DNA from: Stentor coeruleus | Taxonomy: Eukaryota > Ciliophora > Heterotrichea > Heterotrichida > Stentoridae | Assembly: GCA_001970955.1 (NCBI GenBank) | Contig: MPUH01001234.1 | Span: 1 to 20,534 of the forward strand | DNA: 20,534 nt | Direction: 5' to 3' | In this document: positions 7,026-15,157 of the stretch, piece by piece | How the letters are laid out: every line of letters begins with the position of its first letter | Numbering within the stretch: the stretch's first letter is position 1 | Notes under the pieces: model-generated | What the model saw: only the letters and a program-made list of their open reading frames with translations | Database searches by the model: none | Told to the model about the DNA's origin: nothing | Made by a program: the position numbers and the translations under genes

Positions 7026-9031
7026 TTATGGCTTTTTATTGAATAAACTGATAGTATCTTCATTTACTGACTTTGGCAAAGATAATTCTAAAGTACTATT
7101 TCTAATCGTTGTATCAATAATAGTATTCCAGTTTTTTTCCAAAATTTCTATTTTGTTTACAGCATTGACAGAATGATTAATTATCCTTTGAACATAGCNA
7201 TTTCTATTTTGTTTACAGCATTGACAGAATGATTAATTATCCTTTGAACATAGCCTATAGAAAATTCAATATTTTTCTTAGAATTGATTCTGTATTGTTT
7301 TTGCGCATCTTTGTCTTTATGATAAACCCTTTCCCTTCATATCCCAACCTCTTCATGATCATGTGAAGGTTTCTATATATCCCATACCAGTAGATTTGGA
7401 GCACATAATATCTTATCAAAATTCTGGAATTGCTGCCGAGCCTTAGTCTTATCTGTCTCATTAACCTTAATACTATTGATTTCAGTCAAATTAGGGAACC
7501 TATAAACAATAAAACTCCTAAACAAAAGTGTATGAATAGCATCATTATTCTCTATAGACAACGATATCAAATTAGGTAAAGTTTCTAATTTGCTTAACTG
7601 TATAAATGAATGCAAATTATTATCAGAAAAAACAATCTTCGTCAAATGTTGGAACTTTTTCATTTTGGCAATGGCTGTATTTTGGATAATATGATCAAAT
7701 CTTATATACTGGCAGAAAATTTTGCTGACTGTATCTTGGAATTCTTGTTTTGTTATAACTTCCAAGGCATTTCCATATATAAAAAGTGTAGAGTCTCCTT
7801 CGATTTCTGCATGACCTGATTGGACAAGGCATTCGTTTGCAGTTTCTTTGCGCCTTCGAAAAGAGTTTAGGCCTTTGGAGCGGATCCGGTCCATTTCGAT
7901 TTTCCATTCTTGGAGGATGACAGCGATGAGGTTTTCAGGGGGGATTGTTGAATCTTCAATTTTTTGTTGGTTTTTGATGGTATTTTCTTTCTGTGACTTG
8001 TTTTCTTTCATATCCGGGGTGATTTTCTTCAAGTCTAAATGCACAAGCTGTGGACACTTACTTATTACCCAACTTGTATACATCTGCATGTTTTGCAAAG
8101 GGTTTCCATCCAAAGCCAGCTCTGAAAGGCTTATACACTGTGCAATACACTCTACATTTTCAAATTTCTCCAGCTTATTATTTGATAAAAATACCCTCTG
8201 AAGCTTGGGTAATACATTAATACTCTTAACATTCTCAATAGCATTCCTTCTTAAATTCAATTCAGTTAGAGCTAAAAGTCCTTCTAGATTCTCTACAACC
8301 ACTATTTGATTGTTCGCTAAATTTAACACCCTAAGTTCTTGTAAATGCGAAATATTCTCAATTTTCGTTAACTTGTTACTATGCAAATCAAGAACATCCA
8401 ATTTGGTTAAACCGTTTAAATTCTTGATTTTATCAATTAAATTTTTCCCAAGCATCAATACCCTTAGTGTGGGAACAGTATGCAAAGAATTGATTTCTTT
8501 GATTTGATTGTTATAAAGATCAAGGAAAATAAGGTTAGGTAATGATAACAAATTTTCAATTTTTGATATAAAATTGTGCTGATAGTTTAACAATCTTAAT
8601 CTTTCTTCACCTTCAAGCAATGGCATTTGAGATAATTCCCTTCTATCAAGGTTGAGTCTTTCTGGATTACTGTTGCGCTCACTTGGTTTACGATAGACAA
8701 CAAGGACACCAGGTAGGCCTGGTAATTCTGCAAATATGATTTTGTCATCGTTTTCAACCCGTCTTATGATTGCCCTTTTCAGTAAATATTGGTATCGTTC
8801 ATCTGTTTCATTAGAAGATATTTTACTTGGGTCATATTTGACAGCACCTGGGGCTATTGGAAGTTTTTTAACTCCTATATTCAGAGATTTTCCTTGAGGC
8901 ATGAGATCCGGAGCTTGATTTTGGCTGAATAGATCTTACACTTTTCTTATGGATGATGGACCTCCTGGTTCAGATTGAGATCTTATACCTGGCTTGACAA
9001 AAAATGATGCGAGCTTCGCTGCAGGTTTCAT
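7026..9031 (-). CDS. LRRC49-like leucine-rich repeat protein (tubulin polyglutamylase complex subunit)
   Basis: LRRC49 is a non-catalytic subunit of the TTLL1 tubulin polyglutamylase complex. Exon 1 starts at ATG 9031; a 15-nt intron (8925-8939) joins it to the main exon. The main exon contains NPERLNLDRRELSQMPLLEG, GEERLRLLNYQHNFI, LIFLDLYNNQI and RVLMLGKN, which follow LRRC49 closely. SDS22-like LRRs cover about residues 135-330 and a second small LRR group lies near 470-535 (TLLFRSFIVYRFPNLTEIN). A second intron (7373-7387) removes an apparent stop. The last coding stretch ends at TAA 7026-7028, but two things disturb it: an in-frame TGA at 7337-7339, and a 56-nt duplication including an N at 7199, which shifts the frame. 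With both resolved I estimate about 634 aa; human LRRC49 is about 686. The family call is strong and the 3' end is a reconstruction. Confidence 0.85.
7144..7254. repeat. Perfect 55-nt direct duplication around a single N (assembly artefact)
   Basis: Positions 7144-7198 and 7200-7254 are identical and are separated only by an N at 7199. This is what unmerged contig overlaps look like in scaffolds. Keeping one copy restores a continuous minus-strand reading frame through EIL/EKNWNTII to TAA at 7026, which supports an artefact over a biological repeat. Confidence 0.92.
7335..7349 (-). other. Candidate non-canonical or mis-sequenced 15-nt intron
   Basis: The minus strand reads GGTTGGGATATGAAG. 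It contains the in-frame TGA at 7337-7339. Removing these 15 nt joins SHDHEE to ERVYHKDKDAQKQY in the correct frame. The 5' end is GG, not GT; one G-to-T change would make it canonical. The only true GT..AG pair here (7335-7348) is 14 nt and splicing it breaks the frame. It may also be a genuine stop or a base error near the contig end. Confidence 0.4.
7373..7387 (-). other. 15-nt spliceosomal intron
   Basis: The minus strand reads GTATGGGATATATAG. It lies in frame and ends in TAG, so the unspliced frame appears to stop after LLVWDI. Removal continues the protein as APNLLKPSHDHE. The 3' half ATATAG matches the other introns in this window. Confidence 0.82.
8925..8939 (-). other. 15-nt spliceosomal intron
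   Basis: The minus strand reads GTAAGATCTATTCAG. Read through, the junction gives an in-frame TAA (GTG TAA). Splicing joins exon 1 (MKPAAKLASFF..., 30 codons plus GT) to CCAAAATC and reads VQNQAPDLMPQG in frame with the LRRC49-like body. This shows that the true start is ATG 9031, not the internal Met at 8902. Confidence 0.88.
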
Positions 9032-9239
9032 TATAAAATTTGTTAAATATATTGTGCTTTAATTTGCCAGGTATTTTGATAAAGCTAGAGTAAGAGGAGG
9101 ATTTATTGAGTATTAAATATGAGAATATAAGTAAACATATGTTTTGATATATAAGTTTGATTTGGTTCTACTGGATAATATTTAGATTTGTTGAATATTA
9201 TTTACTGGCTCCATTTTAACTAGTTTCACTAATAATTAA

Positions 9240-9800
9240 ATGGTTTTTGCAGGGAATGGGTATAGATTAAAAATATAGGATAGGAGAGGAAATAGACTGT
9301 ATAAGAAATAAACAAATGAAACTACTTAGACGCTTATGAAAAGGTAGGAAGCTGAGGAAGATGCTATTAGCACATCTTTCACCTATTATCACGAAAACTA
9401 GGCTAGCTTAGGTAAGAAGTTTGATAGGATGTTTGAACAGAGAAAAAAAATTGATGTTATAAAAATTAGAGAGTTCTAAAAGATTTTGATGGAGATTGAG
9501 TGGGTTGAGGTATGAAGATTTAGGATTTGATTTTGATTGAAGATGAAGATGAGATTTTAATTAGTGATGTTGAGGGATAATTTTTAAAGAGTTTTGATGT
9601 GGTGTTAGGATATTTTTTTGAGAGTCTTTAGAGTTTTTAAAAAGGTTTTGAATTTGTTTGAAATTGAAAAAATGTGGCTATTGATAGAATTTATTTATTA
9701 GTTATCAGAGGTGCTTATGAGTTTAGTGTCTTGCCTGTGAGTTTTTTGATTAGATAAAAAAGATATTTTTTTTAAGAATGGTGTTGAAGATTTTTTGTGA
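9240..9800 (+). pseudogene. Decayed protein-coding sequence (about 180 codons)
   Basis: From an ATG at 9240 the frame reads protein-like for 90 codons (KFDRMFEQRKKIDVIKIREF is typical) but carries six stops, all TAA or TAG and each at a place where Gln would fit. A GT..AG element of 14 nt (9510-9523) would splice IEWVE to DLILIEDEDEILIS, which resembles a relic of a 15-nt intron. Beyond it, coding-like stretches appear in two different frames (for example VFKKVLNLFEIEKMWLLIEF) with TGA stops as well, so frameshifts are present. The arrangement GNRLY, then EAEED, then TSFTYYHEN recalls ciliate proteins with RLY and TFxPxIN motifs, but this is a weak likeness. A pseudogene is the simplest reading; strand composition makes any translation here look somewhat coding, so confidence is limited. 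Confidence 0.45.
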
Positions 9801-10476
9801 ATTTTCTGAAGAAGGATAAGAATTTAGCTTTTTTTTTAGATTAAATTTTATCATTAGTTGTTAAAAATGATATTAGGTAATTAGAATGTGTTTTATTCTA
9901 AATGAAATGGCTCTCGTTATGAGTTTACATATCTATCATGTGCTTACTTAGACTGGAAATGCACTTAACTTATTTTTCTTCACGCCAAGTTAGATGAAAA
10001 ATATGTTTGTGAACTCAGGATCTTGTAGAATTCCTAGCAGTTCTCAAAGCTGTCTTATCTATGGCAGTATGCTACTTATCTAATTTGGACCAATATCAAC
10101 AAAGCGGTTTTTATGATGGTTTCAGGCGAAACGTAAAACCTGGTTTGTGTCAAACTAAATTTAATCATGAATAATTTTATTATAAAAATAATTTCTACAG
10201 AGAGGAGAAAAATCAAAAACTTCAACTTCGAAGGCAAAAAACTATATAAAATTATTAGGATTTTCGGTGGAAAATTGAGTTCCTTCTATATAGAAAACTA
10301 TTCCTAAAAAAATAATATTAAATCTGATTAAAACAAAATCGATATATTTAAATATATTTAGTCAACTTACAATCTAATCTAATTAAATCTTCCTTATAAT
10401 ATAAAAAATAATACTCAAAGCATTATAGCAAACCAAAAATAATTTCTCAACAGTAGTGTAAAGCAAAATACTAATA
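9801..10476. other. Intergenic region with a less AT-rich island
   Basis: No gene is supported. From about 9900 to 10160 base composition is more balanced than the surrounding spacers and short protein-like runs appear in more than one frame on both strands, all broken by stops. No tRNA, rRNA or other structured RNA was recognised. From about 10160 to 10476 the sequence is AT-rich and probably contains the promoter of the LRR gene that starts at 10477. Confidence 0.4.
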
Positions 10477-12144
10477 ATGAATTCTAAGAAAAGTATAAAC
10501 TACGAAAATGTGATGACGAGAATGGAATGGTTTCACAATTTCAAAGCTATTTTTAACACACTTACTACTGAAGAAGATATATTAGCTCCAGTAGATAAGC
10601 TATTATTATTAAAAGAACTCAACATTAGAATTCCAAAGCTTCCTTTTAAAAACCCAGAGTTATACTATACAAAATCCAAAGTTCAAGGGTTTTCTCTAGG
10701 AGAAATCCTCTCACACATAAACTCCCTTGAAGATCATTTCTTAACCTTTGACCAATTTATTGATTCTCTCATATACCTTAGTATAGACAAAAAACGAAAA
10801 CAGAAAAAAGCATCAATACGCTTTAAAGCTAATCCAATACCTGAATTATCCCCTCATAGACAAACATATACATTTTCATATGAATCTACATGCTCAGACA
10901 CAATTCCAAAAGCTTTTTCCAAAAGTTCACAAAATATTTCTGGGAACTATTTCTTGCCTTCAGACCAAGATAATAATTTTAGCTCGATTTCTATACAAAA
11001 AGTGTCTACAGACAATGAAAAACCATCAGTTAGGACCCCAAGTCCTATCAACAACTGTGCTTTAGACTTATCATTTCCTGATATCAAACTTATTACATAC
11101 CCTGAAATTAAAACACAAGGTAATCTACAGTATTTATCCTTAGCAGGAAATAGTCTTATTTCAACAAAATACGATTTTCCTCAAGGACTTATAGTCTTAA
11201 ACCTTGCTTCAAACCACTTTTCAGAACTAAAATTCCAAGTCAACCTCCCAAATTTATCATTATTAAACCTTACCAGTAATCAAATATCTTTAATCAAAGA
11301 AACATCTAGTTTTTTAAACATAAAAGAGCTTTATATTGCCAATAATTGTATTACCACTATTAATATCCTATGCTATCTTACATCTTTATATCTAATTGAC
11401 TGTTCATATAATGAAATCCAAAGCTTTGAAGATATAGCTCAACTTGCTATAAGTAAAAAATTAGGGATATTAAAGCTCAGAGGCAATCCAATAAGTTCTT
11501 TAGACAATTATAAAGAATCAGTTATATCAATTCTCTCACGATTATACTGCTTTGATCCACTTAATATAATCAGTTTATCTTATTATAAGAATCTTGGCTC
11601 ACTACCTTTTCTCCCAATAAAAGACATATTTGAAGAAGTTAATGAGAAAATGATAACGAAAAACCCTAGTGAAGGCTCTATAGTAAATAAAAACAAGCCA
11701 AGTCTAATAAGAAATTACTCTCAAAATGATATGCAAAACCATAGTAAAATCACAAAAGTAAACTCTGTCATTATTAGTAATCAAAGTTTTAAAGAAAAAA
11801 GTCATAGTAAATCAAACTCAATAATCAGAAATAATAAAAAATTAAATTTTACTAATACAACAAAAGGATCTTTTAATATGAGCGAATCTGATGATATTGA
11901 TATGAAAAACTATGGGAAAAGTTTTACGAGTATGAAAGATAGTATGGCTAGGGTTAAAAATAAGAAATTGCTATGCACAGCTGGGAATCCGAATATAAAT
12001 AATGGTTGTAAGAGGGAGTTTGGGAAACCTGAAATTGCTGTAATGGTTGGACCTCCTGCTGTTAGAAATATCAAAAGTAAAGTATGTGGGAAGTCACCTA
12101 AGTGTATTAGTTTGGATATTAGTAAGAAAAGAAAATTTAAATAA
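10477..12144 (+). CDS. Leucine-rich repeat protein, unknown function
   Basis: A 555-aa protein in one ORF from ATG 10477 to TAA 12144. Residues 1-110 form a helical, hydrophobic-patterned region (MEWFHNFKAIFNTLTTEEDI; LTFDQFIDSLIYLSID) that I do not recognise. Residues 110-200 are polar and low in complexity. LRRs of the SDS22/U2A' type run from about 205 to 345, with NLQYLSLAGNSLI, LIVLNLASNHFS, LSLLNLTSNQIS, IKELYIANNCIT and LGILKLRGNPISS, ending in a cap (YKESVISILSRLYCFDPLN). The remaining 180 residues are rich in Ser, Asn and Lys and look disordered. No signal peptide or membrane segment is visible. Such LRR proteins in ciliates are often axonemal or basal-body scaffolds, but nothing specific supports that here. 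Confidence 0.8.
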   Translation: MNSKKSINYENVMTRMEWFHNFKAIFNTLTTEEDILAPVDKLLLLKELNIRIPKLPFKNPELYYTKSKVQGFSLGEILSHINSLEDHFLTFDQFIDSLIYLSIDKKRKQKKASIRFKANPIPELSPHRQTYTFSYESTCSDTIPKAFSKSSQNISGNYFLPSDQDNNFSSISIQKVSTDNEKPSVRTPSPINNCALDLSFPDIKLITYPEIKTQGNLQYLSLAGNSLISTKYDFPQGLIVLNLASNHFSELKFQVNLPNLSLLNLTSNQISLIKETSSFLNIKELYIANNCITTINILCYLTSLYLIDCSYNEIQSFEDIAQLAISKKLGILKLRGNPISSLDNYKESVISILSRLYCFDPLNIISLSYYKNLGSLPFLPIKDIFEEVNEKMITKNPSEGSIVNKNKPSLIRNYSQNDMQNHSKITKVNSVIISNQSFKEKSHSKSNSIIRNNKKLNFTNTTKGSFNMSESDDIDMKNYGKSFTSMKDSMARVKNKKLLCTAGNPNINNGCKREFGKPEIAVMVGPPAVRNIKSKVCGKSPKCISLDISKKRKFK

Positions 12145-12421
12145 ACATTTGGATAGCAGTGTAGAATAATAATAATTTTTTATTAAGATAAATAGTATAT
12201 AATTGCTTTGAAATACGATATTTTTTTAGGGAATTTTAAATAGTATATAAACCCTTCCTTACTCAGAAATATTATCCAATCTTACACCCAGCAAAACTTT
12301 TCAACATTCTTCCATATAAATTGATTCATTTGAATAATTCTTCATATATATTCTTATCAATACCATAAACATAAAAGATCATTATTAAAATTCTCTCTAT
12401 TGACAGTAAAACTAGTAATTA

Positions 12422-15070
12422 ATGGGCACAGGCTGTACAGTTTGCCATAATAAAAACATACTTCCAGATTCCCAATGCGAGATCGACACATCATTTTACC
12501 GTGCTCAGTCTTCTCATATCTTCCGAGACCCCAGCAAGAAGAAGCAAAAATCTCCAGTCATCAATGAAAAGAAACAAAAAGATTTTATAAGAGAAGCATC
12601 CACAGCCTTAGTAACTAATAAGCATAAGACCCCAGAAGATATTGAAACTATATTAAAAACCTTAAGAGGGCATTTTATATTTCAAAACCTAGACAATGAT
12701 AGCCAAATGGCCATAATAGACCATGTAAAACATTATGCACTTGGTCCAAAAGAAATCATTTTCAAACAAGGAGACCCTGGGATGAGTTTTTTCTGTATAG
12801 CTAAAGGACGTTTAGAAATCTTATGTGATGGAGAAAGGTCAGTCATTGGTCCAGGGACTGGATTTGGTGAGTTAGCCTTATTAGATGACCGTCCACGCAC
12901 TGCGACAATTAAGACAATTGAAGCTTGTTCCCTTTGGGGTGTTGATCGTAAGACTTTTAATGCTGCGTTAAAAAGATTAAACGAGCTGAATTATGCTGAA
13001 AATAAGTGTTTTATTGACAGCATGGCAATATTCTTACCATTAAATTCCAATCAAAGGGAAATGATAGTTTCATCACTTGTCACACAAAAATGGATCTGTG
13101 GGCAGACTATAATCAAAGAAGGTGAACTTGGGGATTTATTTTATATAATAAAAGAAGGATATGTGATATGCTTCGAAAATAAACAAGAAAAAAGGCATTT
13201 AGTTAAAGGGCAATATTTTGGTGAACAGGCATTACTTTATGATACCCCAAGAACAGCTACAGTTATAGCAGGAAATGATGTGAAGGTATTGAGTATAGCT
13301 AGAGAAGCTTTGATGATAATATTAGGTGAAAAATATGAGTATATATTATATCATAATACACAATTGATAGCAATAGACAAAAGCTCAGTACTAAAGTCTT
13401 TAAGTCCAAACCAAGTGAGTATTTTTATAAAGTGCATGAAATTTGTCAAGTATAATGCGGGGGAAGTTATTATAAGAAGAGGAAGCGAAAAGTATGAAAA
13501 AATAATCGTGGTATTGAAAGGTAGTATTAGAGGGCCTGCAAATGAGATAACTGTATATAGTTGTATTGGGGATAAGGAAGTGGCGAATAAAGATCGTTCA
13601 GTGTATATGGTGGACTATGTAGCAATAACAGATACTGATGTTGGAGAAGTTGAAGCATCGGAGTTAGAAAATGAGCTTGGAGGTGAGATAAGTCAGATTG
13701 CCATAAGTAATGAGGCTAATTGTATAGTGGAAAAAGTACAACTTTTTCATGACCTGCCAATTGAAAAAGTTAAGTCTTTAGCCAAGTTTTTAAGGCTTCA
13801 TCATTATAATGATGGAGATATAATAGTCCAGCAAGAAAGCCCAGGGGAAACTTTTTTTATAGTAAAATCAGGTGTCGCCCGGGTTTTCAAAAATGGTGTT
13901 TATATACGAGATATAACTAAAAACGATTACTTCGGTGAACGGGCCTTATTATTCAATGGCTTCAGGACTGCTGCAGTTGTAGCAACAGGACCTATTGACT
14001 GTTGGGTACTAAATAAAGAGGCTTTTGAGGAAATTTTGGTTGAGAAAGCTAAGAAAACTCTTCTAAAAAGAATTGAACAACAAGATCTCAGCATATCCCT
14101 TGACGACCTCATGCCTATAAAAACCCTCGGATCTGGGATGTTTGGCAACGTCATTCTAGCCCAACACAAAACTTCAAAAATCTTATACGCAGTCAAAAGC
14201 ATTTCCAGGAACAAAATACAATCTTTAGACATATATGACAACCTAGTATTAGAGCGTAGAATTATGTTGCAATTAGATCATTTTATGACAATCAGACTAA
14301 TAAAAACATGCAAGGACTGGAATCGAATCTACTTCCTCATGGATTTCATAAATGGCCAAGATTTATTTGATGTGCTTATAACTTTGCAAACTGTCCGTGA
14401 AGAAAGTGCGAAATTCTACGCAGCATGTCTTATTGTTATAATCGAATACTTACACGATAGGAATATAGTCCATAGAGATTTGAAACCTGAAAATATTATG
14501 ATAGATGAAGATGGGTATCCAAAACTCATCGATTTCGGCACAGCAAAAATTTTCTCAGGGCGGACTTATACAACTTTAGGTACCCCACACTATATGGCTC
14601 CTGAGATTATAATAAGAAACGGGTATAATTCTTCAGTGGATTTATGGAGTCTAGGAATTTTGATATATGAGATAATCTTTGGTAAAGTGCCTTTCGGTAG
14701 TGAAGAAGAAGATAGCAAAGTGATATATGAAAAAATATTAGAAAATAAGTTGGATTTAAGGCAGAGTCCTTATAATGGGACAAATTATAAAAATTTCATA
14801 AAGCAGTTACTTAGTACAAACCCTGCTGCAAGAATGGGTGGGAGTATAGAAAAGCTCAAATCACATCCTTGGTTTATGAATTTTAACTGGAAAAGACTAA
14901 GTCAAAGGAAACTTAAGCCACCTTTTGTTCCAAGGGTAATAGATTATAATACGGTGCTAGCTTTTGATAAGACTATTCAGGAGCATATTGGGGATATTGA
15001 GTTTTCTGAGGCTATAGGCACAAGGAGGGTGTCTTTGGTAGAGCCTGACGATTGGGATTCAGAGTTTTAA
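12422..15070 (+). CDS. cGMP-dependent protein kinase (PKG), alveolate type with four cyclic-nucleotide domains
   Basis: AGC-family Ser/Thr kinase activated by cGMP; 882 aa, one ORF, stop TAA. The N-terminus MGTGCTVC fits N-myristoylation (Gly2, Thr6) with Cys5 and Cys8 available for palmitoylation. There are four cyclic-nucleotide-binding domains: A (about 85-200, FGELALLDDRPRTAT), B (203-318, FGEQALLYDTPRTAT), C (320-435, no phosphate-binding cassette, degenerate) and D (440-545, FGERALLFNGFRTAA). The Thr after the cassette Arg, present in A, B and D, is the known marker of cGMP preference. The kinase domain (560-820) has glycine loop GSGMFG, Lys592, HRDLKPEN (684-691), DFG (704-706), T-loop TTLGTPHYMAPE and a bulky Met640 at the gatekeeper. 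The C-terminal AGC tail has PPFVP and ends DDWDSEF, like the WDxxF end of animal PKG. Three working domains plus one degenerate third domain is the apicomplexan PKG plan. Confidence 0.95.
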   Translation: MGTGCTVCHNKNILPDSQCEIDTSFYRAQSSHIFRDPSKKKQKSPVINEKKQKDFIREASTALVTNKHKTPEDIETILKTLRGHFIFQNLDNDSQMAIIDHVKHYALGPKEIIFKQGDPGMSFFCIAKGRLEILCDGERSVIGPGTGFGELALLDDRPRTATIKTIEACSLWGVDRKTFNAALKRLNELNYAENKCFIDSMAIFLPLNSNQREMIVSSLVTQKWICGQTIIKEGELGDLFYIIKEGYVICFENKQEKRHLVKGQYFGEQALLYDTPRTATVIAGNDVKVLSIAREALMIILGEKYEYILYHNTQLIAIDKSSVLKSLSPNQVSIFIKCMKFVKYNAGEVIIRRGSEKYEKIIVVLKGSIRGPANEITVYSCIGDKEVANKDRSVYMVDYVAITDTDVGEVEASELENELGGEISQIAISNEANCIVEKVQLFHDLPIEKVKSLAKFLRLHHYNDGDIIVQQESPGETFFIVKSGVARVFKNGVYIRDITKNDYFGERALLFNGFRTAAVVATGPIDCWVLNKEAFEEILVEKAKKTLLKRIEQQDLSISLDDLMPIKTLGSGMFGNVILAQHKTSKILYAVKSISRNKIQSLDIYDNLVLERRIMLQLDHFMTIRLIKTCKDWNRIYFLMDFINGQDLFDVLITLQTVREESAKFYAACLIVIIEYLHDRNIVHRDLKPENIMIDEDGYPKLIDFGTAKIFSGRTYTTLGTPHYMAPEIIIRNGYNSSVDLWSLGILIYEIIFGKVPFGSEEEDSKVIYEKILENKLDLRQSPYNGTNYKNFIKQLLSTNPAARMGGSIEKLKSHPWFMNFNWKRLSQRKLKPPFVPRVIDYNTVLAFDKTIQEHIGDIEFSEAIGTRRVSLVEPDDWDSEF

Positions 15071-15157
15071 TAGGCCATAAGGCTTAGTATTATAATTTAA
15101 GTGTTATTGTTAGTGGCTATAAATAAAAATTCTTATTGTATTAATGTTTATCTGGAA

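Noticed and set aside
7335-7348. A 14-nt GT..AG intron in the LRRC49-like gene
   Set aside because: Splicing it would move the reading frame into an early TAA and lose the coding-like C-terminus.
7255-7461. Separate 68-codon minus-strand ORF overlapping the LRRC49-like 3' end
   Set aside because: It is an alternative frame of the same exon; the frame continuous with the LRR protein after intron removal is the better coding candidate.
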